NCBI GenBank assembly: GCA_964386865.1
Contig: CAYLUN010000171.1
Coordinates: forward strand, 1 to 7,362
Length of the DNA stretch: 7,362 nt
Reading direction: 5' to 3'
DNA from: CAYLUN01 sp964386865
GTDB lineage: Bacteria; Verrucomicrobiota; Kiritimatiellia; RFP12; UBA1067
The position numbers and the translations under genes are program-made. The notes under the pieces are model-generated. The model saw nothing but the letters and a program-made list of their open reading frames with translations, did not search any database and had not been told where the DNA came from. Shown here piece by piece: positions 7,197 to 7,362 of this stretch (the stretch's first letter is position 1; each line of letters begins with the position of its first letter).

Positions 7197-7258
7197 CGCG
7201 ACTGGGGCCGAAGCGTACGGCCGCAAGACCGGCTGTATCCACATCGACACAATTGTTT

Positions 7259-7264
7259 ACTATA
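7259..7264 (-). promoter_or_regulatory. Candidate -10 promoter element for the three-gene unit
   Basis: The complement reads TATAGT, close to the TATAAT consensus, in the only AT-rich patch upstream of the unit. A start about 7 bases downstream would give a leader of roughly 70 bases before the ATG at 7182. The -35 position holds only a poor match (TGGCGT at 17-base spacing), so this may be an activator-dependent promoter or no promoter at all. Confidence 0.3.
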
Positions 7265-7316
7265 TCGGTTTCGGAGGGGGAACGCCAGCCCCCAATAACA
7301 GGGCAGTAAGACCCGG

Positions 7317-7344
7317 GTGCGATTGCAAACTATTGCAATCGCAC
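7317..7344. repeat. Perfect 12-base inverted repeat with 4-base spacer
   Basis: The left arm GTGCGATTGCAA (7317-7328) and right arm TTGCAATCGCAC (7333-7344) are exact reverse complements around the spacer ACTA. No T-run follows on either strand, so it does not look like an intrinsic terminator. It lies about 55 bases upstream of the candidate -10 box and could be an operator, an intergenic palindromic element, or the end of a repeat that continues beyond the window. Confidence 0.8.
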
Positions 7345-7362
7345 AGAATTCAGAATTCAGAA
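7345..7362. repeat. 7-base tandem repeat AGAATTC, running off the window edge
   Basis: Two full copies of AGAATTC (7345-7351, 7352-7358) and a partial third copy (AGAA) reach the last base. It directly abuts the inverted repeat and is AT-rich, unlike the rest of the window. The true copy number is not visible. Confidence 0.75.

Larger units (their letters stand above)
7183..7362. other. Non-coding upstream region of the FN3-phosphatase-kinase unit
   Basis: No credible gene lies in these 180 bases. On the - strand, reading towards the genes, there is a 7-base tandem repeat at the window edge, a 12-base perfect inverted repeat, a G5/C5 pairing (7276-7280 with 7289-7293, 8-base loop), an AT-rich stretch (7248-7266) with a possible -10 box, and the leader of the FN3 gene. 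The AT-rich stretch stands out against its GC-rich surroundings, as expected for a promoter. Confidence 0.6.

Noticed and set aside
7183..7242. 20-residue N-terminal extension of the FN3 lipoprotein from a GTG at 7242
   Set aside because: There is no Shine-Dalgarno sequence before it. The extension is acidic and polar, and would bury the signal peptide internally. The ATG at 7182 has a good ribosome site.
7276..7293. GGGGG/CCCCC pairing with an 8-base loop upstream of the operon, considered as a terminator or attenuator
   Set aside because: The stem is only five pairs and has no T-run. It lies upstream of the candidate -10 box and would not be in the leader if that promoter is right.

Overview
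The window is GC-rich (by eye roughly two thirds G+C), densely coded bacterial DNA with strong third-position G/C preference. It holds four protein-coding genes, three of them complete, and no RNA gene, insertion sequence or CRISPR array that I can see. A Tad/CpaF-type ATPase, eukaryote-like Ser/Thr kinase and phosphatase, a lipoprotein signal and a TolA-like periplasmic helix together point to a Gram-negative, two-membrane bacterium. A member of the PVC group (Verrucomicrobiota, Kiritimatiellota, Lentisphaerota or Planctomycetota) or the Myxococcota would fit. This placement is inference; no phylogenetic marker is present.

Layout. From the left edge to 718 (+ strand) runs the C-terminal part of a CpaF/TadA-like secretion ATPase, cut by the window edge. 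Convergent to it, on the - strand, is a tightly packed three-gene unit transcribed from right to left: a six-repeat fibronectin type III lipoprotein (7182 to 5233), a PP2C-type phosphatase with a C-terminal membrane anchor (5212 to 4028), and an 1100-residue membrane protein with two tandem Ser/Thr kinase domains (4017 to 715). The gaps between the three genes are 20 and 10 bases, each gene has a plausible Shine-Dalgarno sequence, and the kinase and ATPase genes overlap tail-to-tail by 4 bases. The only non-coding stretch is about 180 bases at the right end (7183-7362). It holds a candidate promoter, a perfect 12-base inverted repeat and a 7-base tandem repeat that runs off the edge.

How the genes may work together (inference). 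The kinase and phosphatase are a cognate writer/eraser pair, both fixed to the inner membrane with catalytic domains in the cytoplasm. The kinase also carries a long extracytoplasmic arm: an Ala/Lys/Glu-rich helix, an unassigned region and a PEGA-like domain. That arm could reach towards the outer membrane or peptidoglycan, where the FN3 lipoprotein is likely to sit. The CpaF-like ATPase next door is a natural candidate for the machine being controlled. This resembles in logic, but not in parts, the PpkA/PppA control of type VI secretion. The most unusual features are the tandem kinase domains with unequal active-site substitutions, the kinase's extracytoplasmic arm, the tail-anchored PP2C and the palindromic upstream region.
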